From NCBI GenBank assembly GCA_023238725.1, contig CM041550.1:4597044-4661043 (forward strand): DNA of 64,000 bases, in the 5' to 3' direction. This document shows, piece after piece, positions 52,501-60,300 of this stretch. Within the stretch, counting starts at the first letter, position 1. Each line of letters begins with the position of its first letter. The notes beneath the pieces were generated by a model that searched no databases, was not told where the DNA came from, and saw only the letters and a list, made by a program, of their open reading frames with translations. Made by a program: the position numbers and the translations under genes. Source of the DNA: Scortum barcoo. Its lineage: Eukaryota > Chordata > Actinopteri > Centrarchiformes > Terapontidae.

Positions 52501-54243
52501 AGTAGGTACTAGTGGAAAAGGGCCAATAGAGACTGAAATCTGATTGGACGAAACATCAATAATCCACAGACATGTATGGGAAGCGGCGCAGCCAAGAGAA
52601 ACGTTACAAAAAAGGACTATTGGAAGTAAATGAATACAATTTCATTGAACAAATATTATAATTTAGGTTGTAGATATAGGTTAGTGATTCTGATAATGTT
52701 TAGGCCAGCAGAGAAGGCCTTGCTGGCCCTGACAGCCCACCACTGATCAACAGTGAAAAAACACTGCTAGGGACAAAAATAAATGTGGAAAAAACAAGAA
52801 GGACTGAAGAGCAGGACGCACAAAAGAGCAGCTGTCATAGCTGCTCCACTATCACAACAAAAGCCAGAGTTACCTCAAACTTAATCCATTTAATTGAGAA
52901 AACAACGTGTTTAATGATGCAAATTAGACCACAGTTGAACGCCATTACAAGGACATTAAGTGACTGAACAACTGTGTTCGAGCAGTGGACACTGACAGGA
53001 AAGAGAGGAAGCATGTTATACAGCTCAACTCCACAACTGGAGGTGAACCTCAGATCTTCTTGGCATATGCCTACATCTATAATCCCAGTAGGCCACTTCA
53101 ACAGCTGCCGTTGTTGTTTTTCCCTCCTGTAAATTAGCATAAGTGCAATTTTGTCCAATAATTAATTTGAGTATGCTGTAAAGTATGTTTGTTGTCAAAA
53201 GTGATACCGCATGTGTCTACACTCTCAGCAAAGAGAAGTGCAAAGAGACATTTCACCTTCTTCCACAGGAGATGTGCTCAAACAACAAAGGCAAGCTTGA
53301 AAAAATCCAGGCTGTTTCTGAAAGTGTTCATGCAGCTATAAAATAGCCTGTTTTCCCGTCTCTCTTTGATGTCTGGTGTGATAATGAACTTGTTTGTTTG
53401 CACATGGCACAGAGGGAACGGCAGAATCTGGGACTTCATGAATGTTTCATGATTTAAGCGCAAATGTTTGGATGTTTGGGACGCCATAGGTTGCCAGAAA
53501 AGTTCAAGACGAATGCACACGGAGAGATTGGAGACCACTTTTGTAGTTATTGTGAAAATATAACAAGAGGAGCCAAAGCAGAAGGCGGGGTGTCGAAGGG
53601 GCAACAGCTCCTGACGTGACAAAACACAGACAGTCTGACTTTCAATTCACAGTGGAACAACAAACGCTCCCCTGATGCTGCAAAAGTACAGAACATTCAA
53701 GACACACGACATCGACGTTGAGGCCACGTATACACCAGCTCCGTCTGGATGAGGCCGGTCAACACAGGTGACGCAGTGGGGCTGCCTGTGCAGACGACTC
53801 CGCCAAAAAAGTTGAACCTGGCTCAGCTTGAGCTCCGTCACAATGCAGCATCATCTGGCAAGGCGCGACTGGCACGACAGAAGATAAAAGGGAAGGAAAA
53901 ATCCTGGCTCGTGGTATTTAAAACCGCAGCCGTATTTGGCAAAACAGTGCTTGTCTGTTTTTTTTTTTATGGAAGGCTGTTTTCAGTCCGAACACCCACC
54001 GGACCAGCTAAATCTGTAGGTCTCCAAATCAAAAGGACAACAACTAAATCTCCTCTTCCTGTGAGCATCACAGCCAACGTTTGGTCAAGGGTGAGCCAGC
54101 TTACTCTGCTAAGTCTCAGCCATTTAAAGTGAAATAAAAAATACACTTTCATTTCCGGATCTAATCCCGAGTCAGTCATTCCTTGGTATGTATCAGAAAC
54201 ATATGAGACAAAGACCACCTATCATCATATGGTACACATATAT

Positions 54244-54301
<58 letters not shown>

Positions 54302-57300
54302 TCGTAGACGGAGCGATATATTCATTAGCAGCCACAATTGAGATGTTCCCAGTGACATATTCTGCAGATTAAATGGTAGAAACAAAGATTTAATCTCATA
54401 AATTCAGCCTAGTTCATGTCTGACTTTCAGAGAATGACACTAACCCTTTGTGTTGAAGAGGCGGGACTTCCTGCAGTTGTAAACCACTTCCTGTTGGCAC
54501 TGCTCCGACCCCGACACGATGGCGCGGAGCTGCTCGGCCGAGGTGCTGTAGTTAAACATCATGACGTGAGGTTTGTGGAGAGAGGAGCCCTGCACCGTGA
54601 CCGGGGCCGAGCTGTTGTGGGTCAACACGGTCCACACCTTCTCCTCTGTGAGAAAACATTCAGTCTGTTACCGCCTGTTAACACCTTCTCTGAACACACA
54701 CCACACTGCCGATCATCATCTCATCCACACTTTCTTCTAGAAACAAAAAATATGTGTAGGTTAGGCTGAAGTTCACACCTTAACCTTTAAGTACAAAAAA
54801 GTGTTAGAATTTCCTGTAAATACAAGAGCAAACAGTTTTAGTAAGTTAATTTCAGTTGTCGTGAAGGGAAAATATTTTCAGAATCATTAAATCTCACATT
54901 CATGGTTGACATAAAATAAGCATTTCTAAATTCACATATATATCACCACAGGCACAGAAAAGTTTGTGTGCATCTATTTAGATGAGAAGGGACCATTATG
55001 CTGAGTTTTGTGGACAAAAGCACACTTGAAAAAAAAGTGAATTAAAACTTAAATGCAAAATATGCAAAAAAGCTTTCAAGTAATGGCAAATATAGCACCA
55101 CGCTCAAAAAGAATGGAAGCTGAACTGAACAAGCTTTTTAATAGCAACGAGTAACCATCAGATTACTGAACAGATTCAGATATTTCATCTTACAGTCAGT
55201 GTTTCTGTGTGTCATACTTTACTGTACATCTCAGCATCGTGGTCACTTCATTAACGAGTCAGAGAAACATTTGGTGCCGTTGGATAAACCATTGGTGTCG
55301 CTGGTGACATTTCACAAATCTTTGCAGTTTTGCATCACTGCAAAAACCTGATGGATGCACTTGTTTCCAAGCAACAATTTCACAACCTTCACTGCCCCCA
55401 ATCTGCGAACCCTCAACATCCTGAGAATAAACCTTTTCAGCTCCGCCAGACGCAGTATTTTCAGAGCAGAACTCATTTTGCTAACATCTGCGTTTGTTGC
55501 TTGTTTTTCTCATTTCTGACTCCGATCGTGAACTGACTGATTTCATATCAGACAAAAATGGAAGTCAAGAGTTTGTGCAATGAGATCGGATGAAGGGATC
55601 TATCTTATTTCCACCCCCGCTCATTATGCAGATTTCATGTTTACTCTGCCTTTGAGAAAATCCCTCTCCACTTTGCGATTATTCACATCAGGTTGTCCGG
55701 CTTAGAGTTATTTACATTTCTAATAGATTCCTTAATTGAGGTCAAGTTGAGGCACATCTGCTGCTGAACAATTCAGATTTGTGAGGAGCAGCGGCGGCGT
55801 GGGGGGGAAGGACCGAAAACATAAAATGCCAGGACCAGACACTAGCGAGATGTGGCAGCGCTCCCCTCCGTAACATCACCGGCGCATTAACCTTGCAGAG
55901 GACGAAGTCGCCGAGAAAGTTGTGACAGCTCGGTGATGAACGCTGTCTCCACAGTGTCAAAACTTAACTGAATGTGTTTCGCCCTGTGCACCGCGAGGGC
56001 CGTGGATCAGGCCGTGTCCCTCTCCCTGTCTGTCAAATGTCACATCTCAGGTGACGGTTCGGGCGACGCAGAGCGCATTGTGTTCCTGCTATCAGAAAGA
56101 TCACACTGATGGAGCAGGTCCGATGAAATGATGAGACGTACGGCACAAGTTTTCAAATGCACAAAGACCAAACTGCTTTTCTATATTAACATAAAACCAG
56201 TTACACAAATCTTCCCTGTCAAATTACACTGACTGCATACTGCAAATAATCAAAGGTCAAATACCAATGTTGGTCCAGTCGTCTCATCAAATCGCTGTGA
56301 AATTTAGTGGATATTTGTGCATCTTTTGTTATGATTTTATCGACTCCTTAGCTTTAACTTTGCGAGTCAATCACTTCTCCTTGAGCAACACGAAAACACC
56401 GGGACAGGTGTTTTAAAAAATCAATGAGCAAATTTTCATGTGGATATTCATGGTCCCGCTTGTTTTCGATCTGATGGGCAGATTTCTGTGGAGCTGGTTG
56501 AGAAATGCGCATCCTCGTTGGGGCTCTCTTCCACAGCACCACCATCGGTTCAAAATGTCAGTCTTGCACACAAAATATCTCATAATTTAATGGCAGACGG
56601 CCATGAAATTTACTGAGCCGATTAAGGCTCCCGAGGGGATTAACCCTGTTGACTTTAATGACCCCATGCTCTAATGAAAATGGCCGCCTCTAGGGGCCAC
56701 TAGTGGGGCTTTAGACTGGTAAGCTTGTTAAATTGTAATCTCGCCCTGACATTTTTTCATTTAAATAAAAAAAAAAAAAAAAAAATACAACATAAATTTC
56801 GACAGGCTGATTTCAGTGAAACCTGAAAAGCAAAAGATGCTAGCATTATTTATGGGAGCACTTGTTTTCCTCTTTAATTAAAGTTTAAGACGGATGAGGC
56901 AGGATGCTGTACAAACGTAATGACTTGTCACAGTTTAGCTGGGAGGTTGTTTTCTGTTGTTTTCAGAAAATAAAATTTTACGACCCAACAACAAATGAAT
57001 TGGATGCTCGAGGGTGCGTTCACATCTGTAGTTTGGTTCATTTGGTCCACACCAGGAGGAGAATTACACACTGCTGAGTCCTGGTCTGGCTCGATCACAC
57101 CGATGATGTAATGTAGTGACAGCAGTAACAGCTTGATAACAGTTTAGCTTTTGAAATCATGCTAAACTCACATCCCTGCCATCAGAGAAGACTGTGGTTC
57201 TTCTGCTTGCTTTCACACCATATATCAAACCACGTGGCTTTGTATTGAGACCCTGATTTTAAAGACGTCTCGACCCAATTCATTGGTCCGTCCCGGGTTC

Positions 57301-60300
57301 GATAACTTTAACACACAACTGGACTAACCGAGCTGAAGCACCAAGGTTCATTTTAACTGAACCAAACAGGTTATGTGTGAAAACCCCTGAGATACTGAAT
57401 TATTGCAGTGTAACCACACAGACGTTTTAGATAAATATCGATTTCCCACAGACATGTTTAAACTATAAGGAACTGCTGAGTGGCTGTAATGATTTCTTAC
57501 TGGATGGTAAACTGTCAGATAGGTGTTGTGGTGGGGATCGATGCAGAGCATCTCTAAGCGAGTGGCCTCTTTACTCTAAGCTTTCTGCCCGTTCTCAGTG
57601 GAACTCAAAAAAGAGCAAAGGTGACAACATGTGAACTACAATGATCTCACCTGTCATGTTGCAGTATACCTGTGTGGGCCCCAGGGGACCACTCCCATCT
57701 GGATCAATAGAGTAGAACCCTGAGGAGCTGCCAATCAGCTTGTAGGCTTCACAAGATGACTCGTAGATGGCTGGAAAAAGCAGAGAGAGGGGACAGAAGT
57801 CACTTATTCCTCCAAGAATCAGCCCACGCTCCAACAGCTTTCTATTGGCTGAGTCATCTGACTGAACAAAATCCATCTTTATTTATGAAATGTTTAGAAC
57901 TTATTGTTTTCACACTAAAATGAAGCGCTGGCTGCTGGTGACATATGTTTCTATTTGTGTATATATCCAATTTATTCTAGCTTTGCTGCAGATTATGGCA
58001 CAGCAACCACTCCTCGATGTTTAACAGTTATATGTGCTGACTGATAGGAGAGATCAGAGGTAACTCACTGTGACATTTTGAGGTGTATAAACTGACAATA
58101 ACTGTCCAAATTAAAACAGTGTATCTCTAAAATGTGCAGATTTGAACTGGATTTATGATCCAAATGTAATCTGGTGGCTTTTTGTTGTTTCCAGGAGAAC
58201 CCTGTGAAAGAGTCTTGAACATGCACTCGATGACTACAAACACCAGCAGAAGTAGAAGATTGAAGAAAAATCTGACAAGTCTCAGGCATAAAGTCAGCCT
58301 GCTCAGCGGCTGATGATCTATGTAATAAATAAATAAAGGAGCAGCGTGATGATGATGAGAAAAAAATGTGATGCAGACAAAAAAGACCAATATGAGTTCA
58401 GATGTATGCTTTATTGTATGTACTGCCAAATAGCATGCTTCAATTTGAATGTTCACATCTTAAGAAGGCCTTATGAAAAGGCTCTTAGGATGAGAAGCGA
58501 TCAGGGGGTTTGGAGACTGTGACACTGTCCTGAGTGAGGAGTTTGACTGAAATTCAGAGCGGACAGAGCGGATAACATTATCCTCCTCTGTGAGATGCAG
58601 GACCAGCTTCTAAACTGTGGGAAGATATTGAGCAGTGGCTGCGCTTTTCTTTTCATTACATAACCCAGCAAAATAATTTAGAATGAAATCCTGCTTAGCG
58701 TTGGAGTAATGCTGGGTTAGGTTACTTCTGTAGTAAGCTGGTTAGCTATGCTAACGTTTGCAGCTTAGAGCAGAGCTGAAAAACACACTGTTTAATCCAC
58801 TCCTTACACTTCTGCTCTTGTATCTCCTGGTTCTGGAAAAGCTATGAAATAAATAAGCACCTCCAAAACTTTTCCTACAGAGGATTTGGTGATTGGTTTC
58901 AAATACTCAAGTTTCCAATATTCAAGTCTGAGCCGCAGATGGAAAACGTCGATTTGATGGGTTTTTGGGGAAGTTGATGACCGTAAATATTTTGAATTCA
59001 GCAGATGCTGTTATCTGTCATGTTCCCTCTGACATGCAAAGAAAACCGCCTTTGCCTGAATATAAACAAGAACTTTTCTGGGGCAGGAGGATTTCACACG
59101 CAGCTCGAACAGACGTCTCCAGCAAATATCAAGGCGATGCTGGAGGATGTCAAAAAATGACACCAGTAAAGAGAAACTCCTACATGTGGAGTCAGTCTAA
59201 AGTAAGCAAGTCTAAAGCTATTTAAAGATAGAGTAAAAAAAAACAGAGATTTGAAAGAGGGAACAGCAGCGATGATTGTAAGGTCATGTCAGGCTGAAGC
59301 AGGACAAGTTTTAACTTTGCCTCTCAGGGGCACAAAGCAAAGAAAGCTATGAGCAAGACAGGTAAAAATGTGTGTGCCGAATCAAATGACACAGCTCAGT
59401 TGAGCTGGAATATATGGGGAGGTGCAGAGGGTGTAATAGCAGGTTGGAGACTTGGTGAAGAAATGAAAGTGAGACGAACTGCTCACAGTTGTGACAGGTT
59501 GCTCCAGAGTATCCTGTTCCTGAACAGTCGCAGGAGAAGGAGCTCCACATCTGCGAGCAGCGGCCTCCGTGTTCACACAGGTTAGGAAGGCATCTGGGAA
59601 AAAAAAAAAGGAAAGGGTTTTCAGGAGATTAGTTTCATTATTGATCAACCTGATCATTACTTTCTTGATTACTCTATTAACTGTTTTAAGTCAGTGGACA
59701 CAAAAAAAAACAATCTTAAGGCTTGTTCTGTCTAACCAACAGGCAAAAATTGAAAGATATTAAATGCACTATAATTAAAACAGGACAGAGACAAACGATC
59801 ACGTTTAAAAAGACGGAGCTGGAGAATTGATTTGAATAATTAAATCGTTTCCTCCTTATACACGCCTATCTTCAAAGTTCGCAGATTCCCCGGCACTCGC
59901 AGACTTTCAGAGCTAATAAAGCTTTAAGGAGCCGAACAAAACAATAACAGCAAAACAAAAGACCATACAAACCTCTCTGCATTTGCATTGGAGACCAATA
60001 AAGATGCTTATTTTGTTAGCGTTGTGCAAACCTGATCTTTTATTTATCAGGTAAGCGAGACCCCTGCTCACTGTTCTCTTTATTCTTTTGTACGCAATTA
60101 CGAACACACGCTTAGAAAACCTGCCCAAGAAGACTAATTTGGTGTTTATTCATGTTTCATTAAAAAAAAATCCCAAACAACTGTGAAATGATGGCGTCTC
60201 ATACTTTGCCCTTGTCTGAATTCGAAAAAGCTGACACGCCACAGCGTTTCTCTAAAAATAAAAGCATTACTGTCACCTTCAGAGTAGAATGCCTGTTAAT

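Larger units (their letters stand above)
49178..52745 (-). mobile_element. Decayed hAT-superfamily DNA transposon (ZMYM1-like transposase type)
   Basis: The left end reads CAGTGGCGAGCTGT, and the right end, complemented, CAGTGGTGGGCTGT: inverted repeats matching at 12 of 14 bases. The 8-bp word ATCAACAG stands directly outside both ends (49170-49177 and 52746-52753), the target-duplication size expected for hAT. The minus-strand interior encodes broken transposase pieces, and no intact frame survives. The element is 3568 bp long, including at least one later insertion. It sits in a cntnap5 intron, in the same orientation as the gene. Confidence 0.92.
46965..54444 (-). other. cntnap5 intron (7.5 kb) carrying nested transposons
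   Basis: The largest intron of the visible gene. It holds an AAAC repeat (47678-47709), a hAT element (49178-52745) with a nested inverted-repeat element, and an AT microsatellite (54247-54298). The open frame at 48191-48646 is not recognisable as a gene. Confidence 0.8.
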
